Assembly: GCA_028692885.1 (NCBI GenBank)
Contig: JAQUWM010000018.1
Coordinates: forward strand, 1-40,910
Direction of reading: 5' to 3'
Length of the DNA: 40,910 nucleotides
Source of the DNA: Acetobacterium sp.
GTDB lineage: Bacteria; Bacillota; Clostridia; Eubacteriales; Eubacteriaceae
Both the position numbers and the translations under genes were made by a program. This document shows positions 15,377-22,515 of the stretch, piece after piece. Below the pieces are notes generated by a model. The model searched no databases, had not been told where the DNA came from, and was given only the letters and a program-made list of their open reading frames with translations. The first letter of the stretch is position 1, and the number at the start of each line of letters is the position of its first letter.

Positions 15377-17247
15377 AGAAACAGCGAAAGAAACCACAGC
15401 AAGAGAATCAGCAAGCACTTAATAGCGAAGACCTGCCTAAAATGGAAGACTTGTCTGAAATGGAGGATATCCCCAAAAATTCAAAGGCGTCAGCCAAACG
15501 ATTAATGGGGCTACTGCTAAAACAAAAGGGCGCCTTGCTGATCATTCTGCTGGCAGCAGTGGTCAGTAACGGGCTTTATGCCTTCACCCCCATCATCATG
15601 GGGAAAGCTCTCGATCAACTGATTCAGGCCATCAGCACCAACGGCATCGGCGGCGGCTTTGAACAGTTGGCCGAGATTGTGGGGTTGTCCCTGTTATTGT
15701 TGGCGATGGCCTATCTGATTGGGGCGGCATTCTCCTTTCTGCAGGAATATACCATGGCCAGTGTGGGTGAAAAGCTGGCCTTATCGCTGCGGGAGAAAAT
15801 AAGCGAAAAGATTACCAGGCTACCGCTGCATTATTATGATGCCAATGAAACTGGCGAGGTTTTAAGCCGAACCACCAATGATCCGGATAAGATTGCCGAG
15901 ATTTTAAAAACCGGGGCGTTGCAGTTTGCCAATGCCCTCTGTAACCTTGTCTTCAGTATTGTCATTATGTTTGTCCTGAGCCCCGTCATGGCGGTGATCA
16001 TCATTGCCACGATGTCGCTGAGTGTTTTTGCGACCAAATGGATTTCCGGAAAAACACTGGCAATTTTCTATGAAAATCAGAAGGTGTTAGGGGAACTAAA
16101 CGGAAAAATCGAAGAATATTATACCGGCAACCTGATTATTAAAAGCTTTAACCAACAGGAGCAGGTCATAAAAACCGAGCGGGAGTTGAGTGAGCGGCAG
16201 TATCAAGCCAACAAAAGATCACAATTTGTGATCTATGCCATCTATCCGGCGATCCGCTTTTTGACCCAGCTGAGTTTTGTAGTAACGGCCATTGTCGGGG
16301 GGATTTTTGCTATTAATGGCACGATGACGATTGGAACGGTGCAGGCTTTTTTGCAGTATGTCAATCAGATTGCCGATCCGATTACCCAGTCTTCCTACTT
16401 TATCAATTCGATGCAGGCCGCTCTGGCATCGGCGGAACGGGTGTTTGAATTTCTGGACGAACCCGAAGAGGTACCTGAAACCAGCATGCCAAAACAGATT
16501 ACCCAACCGGAAGGCGCTGTGGCATTTGAACATGTCCGCTTTGGTTATCATCCTGAGGAACTGTTAATGGAGGATGTCAGCTTTACCGTCAAACCCAACG
16601 AGATGGTGGCCATTGTCGGGCCTACCGGTGCCGGTAAAACAACCCTGGTCAATCTATTGATGCGGTTCTACGAACTCGATGGCGGCACGATAAAAGTCGA
16701 TGGGATTGATATTAAAGAGCTGTCTAAAAGCGGACTGCGGCGGATGGTCGGAATGGTACTTCAGGATACCTGGCTCTTTAAAGGCACGATTGCCGAGAAC
16801 ATTGCCTATGGCAAGATGGATGCCACCCGGGAAGAGATTATTCAGGTGGCTAAGGCGGCCCGCTGTGACCATTTTATCCGAACCTTGTCAGAAGGCTATG
16901 ATACGGTGATCTCCAATGAAGCAGGAACGGTTTCCCAGGGGCAAATGCAGCTACTAACCATTGCCCGAGCGATGCTGGCCAATCCCGCCTTGATGATTCT
17001 GGATGAAGCGACCTCCAGTGTTGATACCAAAACTGAATTGCAGGTGCAGAAAGCGATGCTCTCGAGTATGAAGGGAAAAACCAGCTTTGTCATTGCTCAT
17101 CGGCTTTCTACCATCAAGTCAGCGGATCTAATTCTGGTAATGAAAAATGGCACCATTGTTGAAAAGGGAACCCATCAGGAATTGCTGGCCGCTGATACAT
17201 TTTATGCTGATTTGTATAACAGCCAATTTAATAATCTGGCGGGGTAG
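15373..17247 (+). CDS. Heterodimeric ABC exporter, catalytic subunit
   Basis: A 624-residue partner of the preceding gene. A charged 45-residue N-terminal extension with repeated M-E-D units precedes six membrane helices and the ATPase domain. Walker A GPTGAGKTT (416-424), Walker B LDEATSSVD (D544, E545) and switch His576 are canonical, but the signature reads VSQGQ (S521-Q524) in place of LSGGQ. In a heterodimer that altered signature completes the degenerate site built on the partner's D497/Q528, while this subunit's Walker residues and the partner's FSGGQ form the active site. The two genes are thus fully complementary, as in TM287/288. Confidence 0.93.
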   Translation: MKKQRKKPQQENQQALNSEDLPKMEDLSEMEDIPKNSKASAKRLMGLLLKQKGALLIILLAAVVSNGLYAFTPIIMGKALDQLIQAISTNGIGGGFEQLAEIVGLSLLLLAMAYLIGAAFSFLQEYTMASVGEKLALSLREKISEKITRLPLHYYDANETGEVLSRTTNDPDKIAEILKTGALQFANALCNLVFSIVIMFVLSPVMAVIIIATMSLSVFATKWISGKTLAIFYENQKVLGELNGKIEEYYTGNLIIKSFNQQEQVIKTERELSERQYQANKRSQFVIYAIYPAIRFLTQLSFVVTAIVGGIFAINGTMTIGTVQAFLQYVNQIADPITQSSYFINSMQAALASAERVFEFLDEPEEVPETSMPKQITQPEGAVAFEHVRFGYHPEELLMEDVSFTVKPNEMVAIVGPTGAGKTTLVNLLMRFYELDGGTIKVDGIDIKELSKSGLRRMVGMVLQDTWLFKGTIAENIAYGKMDATREEIIQVAKAARCDHFIRTLSEGYDTVISNEAGTVSQGQMQLLTIARAMLANPALMILDEATSSVDTKTELQVQKAMLSSMKGKTSFVIAHRLSTIKSADLILVMKNGTIVEKGTHQELLAADTFYADLYNSQFNNLAG

Positions 17248-17414
17248 AATAATAACCAGAACAAGAAATAAGCGGTTGAATGTTGGGTTTGACAGAGGTT
17301 ACATTTTAAAGGTCTAATAAAGATTGGCAAGTCTATTTTCGAAGTGAATAACATCATCGGGAATAATACAATCAGATTGTTGGGTTTACGTTGGCGGTAA
17401 TTGTGAAAAATCAT

Positions 17415-17453
17415 AAAAAGTCAGTGAAATGACAGACATTTCACTGACTTTTT
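17415..17453. terminator. Bidirectional terminator
   Basis: A perfect 17-bp stem with a 5-nt loop (left arm 17415-17431, right arm 17437-17453), A-rich on the left and T-rich on the right. It lies between the convergent ABC exporter and lipoprotein genes and can stop both. Confidence 0.92.
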
Positions 17454-17511
17454 TATAGGTGTCATTTAATTAAAGTTTCACCTTTTCATGACATCCAATA
17501 ATTCTGGATTT

Positions 17512-18135
17512 TTAAAAATCAACAATTGTTTTAGCGACATCCGTTCCATCCGGACCGGAAAATTTAACGGTTATCATGGATATCCCATCTTTCATCCAGA
17601 CTCTGTCAATTTCCGCTTTGCCTTCGAAGCCCTGAGCCGAGGACAGTTCATAACCATCGCCTCCGAGTTTCGCTTTGATTTCCTCATAGGTCATCCCTTC
17701 AGTAACGCTTTGTGCCTGTTCATTAGTGACGCGTTGGTCATCTGGCAGTGTGATGAGGTAAGCTTGCAGACCCTCGACGCTCTTGTTAAAAACAACTTTT
17801 GTGGTTCCATCTTGTGAAAAAACAGAGCTTAGACCAATCATGACACCATTTCCGTTTTTGTCGGTATACTGGAATACATCGGTCATGGGTTCCTTGGCCG
17901 TTACACCCAAGGCGGTATCCACCTCCGCTTTTGTCTGACCGAGTTGCACCTTGTCATAGAACGCATAAATTTTATCCAAGGCAGCAGTGCTATCGGTTGT
18001 TTCGTTACCACCACCCGCTTCGGAACTACCACCGGTGTCTTGAGAGCTTTGTTGACTACAGCCAGCCATAAAAACTGACGCAAAAACCAGTAAAACCAAT
18101 AGTAAAATGAGTCGTTTGATTCTTGACTTTGTCAT
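17512..18135 (-). CDS. Lipoprotein with tandem BLIP/SmpA-like repeats
   Basis: A 207-residue lipoprotein with lipobox FMAGC (Cys26) and a low-complexity Ser/Gly/Thr linker (27-50). Two similar modules follow, beginning YDKVQLGQTKAEVDTALG and VTEGMTYEEIKAKLGGDGYEL. This G-x-T-x-x-E-V/I-x-x-x-L-G pattern is that of the SmpA/OmlA and beta-lactamase-inhibitor-like fold found in Firmicute surface lipoproteins (DUF3862 relatives). It is probably a cell-surface binding module; the ligand is unknown. It starts at ATG 18135 with an ideal AAGGAGGTG site. Confidence 0.82.
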   Translation of the reverse strand: MTKSRIKRLILLLVLLVFASVFMAGCSQQSSQDTGGSSEAGGGNETTDSTAALDKIYAFYDKVQLGQTKAEVDTALGVTAKEPMTDVFQYTDKNGNGVMIGLSSVFSQDGTTKVVFNKSVEGLQAYLITLPDDQRVTNEQAQSVTEGMTYEEIKAKLGGDGYELSSAQGFEGKAEIDRVWMKDGISMITVKFSGPDGTDVAKTIVDF

Positions 18136-18271
18136 TAAAAAACACCTCCTTTTTCTTTCGATTTCTTTATACCCATTTAGGCTGTTAAATAACAGTTTTG
18201 TTTAAATTTTCGGATTGGCATTATAAACAGGCGATGCATCGGGACAGCAAGGGGAATTCTGAAATTGGCAT

Positions 18272-18300
18272 TTGACTATTCAAACATTATATGTTAGAAT
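18272..18300 (+). promoter_or_regulatory. Promoter of the fmdE leader
   Basis: TTGACT (18272-18277), 17-bp spacer, TAGAAT (18295-18300). Transcription should start near 18307, leaving a leader of about 170 nt before the FmdE-family gene. Confidence 0.7.
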
Positions 18301-18306
18301 GGGCAC

Positions 18307-18474
18307 ATGTATATACAACTTAATTGATTCTTGTTTGAAAACAAGGATTGTTTTTGAATAAACTAGCAGCGTTTTGGCATGTTTATTTTAAAACAGAATT
18401 AGCTCTGTGTCTGAAGACTCGTTTTTACGGGTCTTTTATTTTTTGAAATTTTTCTAAAGGATGAGGAGAAAAAG
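18307..18474 (+). promoter_or_regulatory. Structured leader with attenuator upstream of the FmdE gene
   Basis: The leader can form AATAAAC/GTTTATT (18357-18363 with 18381-18387) and ACAGA/TCTGT (18393-18397 with 18404-18408), followed by a terminator stem at 18414-18435. I could not match it to any riboswitch class I know (molybdenum cofactor, fluoride, THF, nickel-cobalt, preQ1 and ZTP were considered). It could respond to a small molecule, a protein or translation. The 18136-18271 part of the gap shows nothing else notable. Confidence 0.5.
18414..18446 (+). terminator. Intrinsic terminator inside the FmdE leader
   Basis: The stem AAGACTCG/CGGGTCTT (8 bp with one G-T pair, loop TTTTTA) is followed by a T-rich tract. 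It lies 30-60 nt upstream of the FmdE start codon and downstream of that gene's promoter, so it can only act as an attenuator for it. Confidence 0.75.
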
Positions 18475-19011
18475 ATGAATCAACAAACAAACGAACAATT
18501 ATGGAAAAAATGTGTGGAATTTCACGGACATCACTGTCCTGGACTGGCAATTGGGGTGCGAGCTTCGCAGGAAGCCATTAAAGCGCTGGGTATCAATTTT
18601 GCCAAAGATGAAGAAGTTGTTGTGATCAGCGAAAATGATGCCTGCGGTGTTGATGGGGTTCAGGTTATACTGGGTTGCAGTGCTGGTAAAGGAAACCTGA
18701 TTTTTAGAAATCGGGGCAAGCAGGCGTTTTCCTTTTTTAATCGAACAACCGGTGAAAATCTGCGGCTGGTGTTAAAATCACTGCCGGAAATGAGTCGGGA
18801 TGAAATGGAAGCCTATATTCTTAATGAACCGGATGCCACCAAGATTTTTGATTTTAAAACCCCCAGTTACGAACTGCCCGAAAAGGCTCGCATCTTTGAA
18901 AGCTATATTTGTGAAGCTTGTGGGGAAAAAACCGCTGAGCATATGATTCGTCTGGAAAATGGAAAAAAGATCTGTCTTGATTGTCTCAACGATTATACCC
19001 GAGGGTTCTAA
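18475..19011 (+). CDS. FmdE-family protein with C-terminal zinc ribbon
   Basis: A 178-residue protein of the FmdE family, named after subunit E of archaeal molybdenum formylmethanofuran dehydrogenase but widespread in bacteria without that enzyme. The N-terminal signature FHGHHCPGLAIG (H17, H19, H20, C21) and the ENDACGVDGVQVILGCSAGKGN segment form the metal-binding core. The C-terminus adds a four-Cys zinc ribbon, YICEACGE...KKICLDCL. Bacterial homologues are thought to bind metal and sometimes lie beside molybdenum, tungsten or nickel functions. GATGAGGAG precedes the ATG. Expression is probably set by the leader attenuator. A family-5 ABC importer follows after a small repeat element. Confidence 0.9.
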   Translation: MNQQTNEQLWKKCVEFHGHHCPGLAIGVRASQEAIKALGINFAKDEEVVVISENDACGVDGVQVILGCSAGKGNLIFRNRGKQAFSFFNRTTGENLRLVLKSLPEMSRDEMEAYILNEPDATKIFDFKTPSYELPEKARIFESYICEACGEKTAEHMIRLENGKKICLDCLNDYTRGF

Positions 19012-19025
19012 ACTAATAGAATTAT

Positions 19026-19139
19026 ATAAGTTGAATTATATATTGTAGCGTAGACGATCTGTAATGATCAAGAGGTCAGACCCTCGCCCGCACACTGCAC
19101 AATTGCTAGTTCAATTTGCAACAGTTTAATTCAACTTAT
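19026..19139. repeat. MITE-like inverted-repeat element, copy A
   Basis: A 114-bp element with perfect 13-bp terminal inverted repeats ATAAGTTGAATTA (19026-19038) and its complement (19127-19139). Its core GGTCAGACCCTCGCCCG-CACACTGC (19074-19098) recurs at 30556-30580 with one mismatch. It has no coding capacity. It lies between the FmdE gene and the importer genes. Confidence 0.75.
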
Positions 19140-19158
19140 TATAGAAAAGGAAAAGAAA

Positions 19159-20706
19159 ATGAAGAAACGATGTTTAATACTCAGTCTTATTTTGGCAAGC
19201 TTTATTTTAGTTACCGGATGTAGTTCAGATAGCACGGACAACGCAACGACAGATAAGCATGTCGAGGTCATCCGCCTAGCTGGCGGTACCGACTGGGGTT
19301 CGCCAAATCCCTTTCTCAATGTCGGTCGTGGTCCGGGAATTGGTAAAACCAAACTGATCTTTGATTCACTGCTGGAAGCAGATGAAAGTGGGATCATTCC
19401 ATGGCTGGCCACCGAGTGGAGCGTCGAAGGTAATGTTTTCACCTTTAAGCTCAAGGATGGTGCCGCTTTCCATGACGGAACCCCGCTTACTACTGCTGAC
19501 GTGGCGTTTACGATTGACTATTACAAGGCTCATCCCCCGGTGAGCAACCCGATCAGTAATAATCTGATTCAAAGCTATGAAATTGTCGATCCGGGAACCA
19601 TTAAAATAAGTGTTGAAAAACCGCTGGCAACGACTATTGCCAAACTGGGAAGCTTTCAGATCCTGCCTAAACACATCTGGGAAAAGGTAGCTGATCCGGC
19701 GACCTTTAATAGCCCGGAGGCATTTATTGGTTCAGGCCCCTATAAATTCAGCAGTTATGATGCGGCCGCTGGAAGTTATGAATTTATTGCCTATGAAGAC
19801 TACAATATTGCCAAACCGGCCGCCGACAAAATCCAGTTTGTTCCGGTCAGTGATGCGCTGCTGGCTTTTGAAAATAATGAAATCGATATCTGCGACGTAC
19901 CGGTGGATGTTCTGGAAAAATATGAACAAGACGATAGTGTTGGTATTATCACCAAAGACAATGACATGGGATACCGGATTTTGATTAACTTTGAGAAAAT
20001 CCCGGCTTTCAATGATCTTAATCTGAGAGCGGCATTATACCAGGGGATTGATCGCCAGGGGATTGTTGATAAGGTGTTTCGTGGCAGCGGTGCGGTTGGT
20101 AGTGCCGGCTATGTCCCACCGACTAACATATTCTTTAGTGATAATGTAAAAACCTATGACTATAATAAAGAAGCGGCGCTGGCGGCTTTCAAAGATAAAA
20201 ATATTCAAGTGAAGATTGCGGTTGGTAACTCCGGTGCGGATGTTAAAATTGCCGAACTGGTTAAACTCAACCTCGAAGAAATCGGAATTGGCGTTGACAT
20301 GGCCGCCTATGATACTCAGGTTCGCGATGATAAGGTCTATAGCGGTGACTATGAGATGGCGATTGTCGGCAACGGTGGTTGGGGTCGCGAACCGGATTAC
20401 CTGCGAACGATTTATTCGGCCAATTCCAAAAACAAAGCCAAAAGTCCGGCTTCAATGGGGCCAATTGGCTGGGATAATCCTGATATCACCCAGTTAGCCG
20501 AAGATCAGTTAAAAGAAATGGACCCGGAAAAACGCAAAGAAATGTTTAAGGCACTGCAGGACAAAATCAGTCAGGAGATTCCCATTATTGTGCTGGCGAC
20601 GCAAACCACTAATGTGATATACCGACCAGACTATTATGATGGTTGGACCAAAACCTATGATTATCAGCAATTTGAACAAAATCGATTGTCCTACGTCGAA
20701 CAGTAA
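19159..20706 (+). CDS. Family-5 ABC substrate-binding lipoprotein (peptide/nickel type)
   Basis: A 515-residue SBP_bac_5 protein. The lipobox is LVTGC (Cys21). It then has the family landmarks LIFDSLLEADESGIIPWLATEWSVEGNVFTFKLKDGAAFHDGTPLTTADVAFT and GSGPYKFSSYD, and a C-terminal QDKISQEIPIIVLATQTT region. It is anchored outside and captures the substrate for the two permeases encoded next. Family-5 proteins bind oligopeptides, nickel chelates, haem or opines, and I cannot assign the ligand from sequence. AAAGGAAAAG precedes the ATG. The next gene starts 9 nt after the stop, so the four importer genes form one operon. Confidence 0.92.
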   Translation: MKKRCLILSLILASFILVTGCSSDSTDNATTDKHVEVIRLAGGTDWGSPNPFLNVGRGPGIGKTKLIFDSLLEADESGIIPWLATEWSVEGNVFTFKLKDGAAFHDGTPLTTADVAFTIDYYKAHPPVSNPISNNLIQSYEIVDPGTIKISVEKPLATTIAKLGSFQILPKHIWEKVADPATFNSPEAFIGSGPYKFSSYDAAAGSYEFIAYEDYNIAKPAADKIQFVPVSDALLAFENNEIDICDVPVDVLEKYEQDDSVGIITKDNDMGYRILINFEKIPAFNDLNLRAALYQGIDRQGIVDKVFRGSGAVGSAGYVPPTNIFFSDNVKTYDYNKEAALAAFKDKNIQVKIAVGNSGADVKIAELVKLNLEEIGIGVDMAAYDTQVRDDKVYSGDYEMAIVGNGGWGREPDYLRTIYSANSKNKAKSPASMGPIGWDNPDITQLAEDQLKEMDPEKRKEMFKALQDKISQEIPIIVLATQTTNVIYRPDYYDGWTKTYDYQQFEQNRLSYVEQ

Positions 20707-20714
20707 GGAATAGC

Positions 20715-21683
20715 ATGTTAAAAAAAATCATCCTTTTCATTTGCACCTTTATGGTCATTTATACCTTTAATTTTTTTATCCCCAGGCTTATGCCTGGGGA
20801 CCCATTTAGTTACACATCCAGTGTAAGTGGGGAAGATATTGATGGAATTTCCGAGGCGGATCTGGAAACCATGAAGGCCTATTATGGATTGGATCGTCCC
20901 ATTGGCGCGCAATTCATTAATACCATCAGCAGTAATTTAAACGGTGATTTTGGTCAGAGCATTCATTACAAGAAAAGTGTCATTGAAGTGATTGGTGAGC
21001 GTCTGCCTTGGACGCTGGTGATCATGATATCGACCTTAGTCAGCAGTCTTTTGTTAGGTGTATCGTTGGCGCTGGTGGGGTTAAGGCGAAAGAAAATGGA
21101 TGGCCTGATTTACACAACGGCGACCCTTTTGTCAGAGATCCCGGCCTTTTTAATCGGTATTCTGCTATTGTTTTTAGTGGCGGCACAGGTTAAATTTATT
21201 CCCCTTTCGGGAAATGTGACCCCGTTTAAAAGCTTTGCTTCGTGGCCGGCTTATTGGTTTGATGTCTTCATTCATGCGCTGTTGCCGATTACGGCGATGG
21301 TAATTATTACAACGCCAATTTTTTATTTTACCGCCAGGGGCAGTTTCCTCAACGTACTCAAGAAGACCTATGTCCTCAATGCCAAAGGGAAGGGCCTTTC
21401 GGAAAAACAGATTCGCTACAAATATATCGTCCTGAATGGAATTTTTCCGGTCATTACACGATTTTTTCTCAGCGTCGGAGCCTGTCTCGGTGGAACGATC
21501 CTGATTGAAAATGTCTTTGCTTACCCTGGTTTGGGAAAGATTTTGCAAGAGGGCGTGATGTACCGGGATTATGTGCTGATTCAAGGGGTGTTTCTCATTT
21601 CCAGCTTGATGGTATTGACGGCTTCCTTTATTGCGGATCTGATCAATGAGGGATTAAAAAAGACCCGAGGAATAAACCAATGA
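20715..21683 (+). CDS. ABC importer permease, DppB/NikB type
   Basis: A 322-residue membrane permease with six helices. The N-terminal helix ends in FFIPRLMPGDPF, the hallmark of DppB/OppB/NikB-type subunits. The EAA-like coupling loop reads YVLNAKGKGLSEKQIRYKYIVLNGIFPVITRF and is followed by GGTILIENVFAYPGLGKILQEGVMYRDY. It pairs with the DppC-type permease, overlapping it by 4 bp. A 9-bp hairpin (20779-20800) lies inside the first 90 nt of the coding region. Confidence 0.92.
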   Translation: MLKKIILFICTFMVIYTFNFFIPRLMPGDPFSYTSSVSGEDIDGISEADLETMKAYYGLDRPIGAQFINTISSNLNGDFGQSIHYKKSVIEVIGERLPWTLVIMISTLVSSLLLGVSLALVGLRRKKMDGLIYTTATLLSEIPAFLIGILLLFLVAAQVKFIPLSGNVTPFKSFASWPAYWFDVFIHALLPITAMVIITTPIFYFTARGSFLNVLKKTYVLNAKGKGLSEKQIRYKYIVLNGIFPVITRFFLSVGACLGGTILIENVFAYPGLGKILQEGVMYRDYVLIQGVFLISSLMVLTASFIADLINEGLKKTRGINQ

Positions 21684-22504
21684 AAAAACCAGCCTTTCTT
21701 TTCAATCAACGCATCACCGTGCTCGTTGCGGTACTGGTGATCCTTTTTATTATCTTTGCCTATGGCAGTCTTATTTATCCCCATAGTTGGTTTCAACCGA
21801 GCGGAGGCTCGCTGGAACCGCCATCCGTAACCCACGTTTTAGGAACCGACGATTTAGGGATTGATATTTTCGCCCAATTGTCACGGGGCTTTTTTACAAG
21901 TATTTTGATTGGCTTAATGGCTGCCGCGATTGCCTTTATGCTCGGTGGGGTACTGGGTGGCTTAGCGGGTTACTTTAAGGGTTGGGTTGATGAAAGCATC
22001 AGTTTTGTGATTAACCTCTTTCTGGCGATTCCGCAACTGCCGATTATGATTGTCATGGGTGCTTTCTTTGGTCCTAGTATTGTTAATGTTGTTTTAATTG
22101 TTGCCCTTTTTTCGTGGGCGCCGATTGCTAAAATTGTTCGCGCAAAAATGGTTGAACGGATCGATTCAAACTATATTCGCTTGGCCAAGAGCTATGGCGG
22201 TGGCTTCTTTTATATTGTCAAAACCCATCTGCTTCCCGATATTTTACCGGTTTTGTCGGTCAATGCGATAGCCGTCATCGGTAAGGCGATTGTCCAGGAA
22301 GCCTCACTGGCTTTTCTTGGTTTATCGGACCCGCTTTCTAAATCCTGGGGGCTGATGATGAATAAGGCGATCAATTTTAAGGGAATCTATTTTATGGATG
22401 CCTGGATCTGGTGGTTGCTGCCACCATTGTTTTGTTTAATGGGAACGATTTTGTGTATTCGCCTGATTTCAAGAGAGATTGAAAACCAGTTGATTAATGA
22501 TTAA
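21680..22504 (+). CDS. ABC importer permease, DppC/NikC type
   Basis: A 274-residue second permease. The N-terminal helix is followed by HVLGTDDLGIDIFAQLSRG, the conserved LGTDxxGRD motif of DppC/OppC/NikC proteins (Ile-Asp in place of Arg-Asp here). The coupling loop is RAKMVERIDSNYIRLAKSYGGGFFYIVKTHLLPD, and IVQEASLAFLGLSDPLSKSWGLMM is the usual late motif. Five or six membrane helices. It forms the channel with the DppB-type partner and is driven by the fused ATPase 11 nt downstream. Confidence 0.92.
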   Translation: MKKPAFLFNQRITVLVAVLVILFIIFAYGSLIYPHSWFQPSGGSLEPPSVTHVLGTDDLGIDIFAQLSRGFFTSILIGLMAAAIAFMLGGVLGGLAGYFKGWVDESISFVINLFLAIPQLPIMIVMGAFFGPSIVNVVLIVALFSWAPIAKIVRAKMVERIDSNYIRLAKSYGGGFFYIVKTHLLPDILPVLSVNAIAVIGKAIVQEASLAFLGLSDPLSKSWGLMMNKAINFKGIYFMDAWIWWLLPPLFCLMGTILCIRLISREIENQLIND

Positions 22505-22515
22505 GGGAGAATAAA

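Noticed and set aside
20216-20497. 93-codon frame inside the binding-protein gene
   Set aside because: Shadow of the strongly supported family-5 binding protein in another frame.
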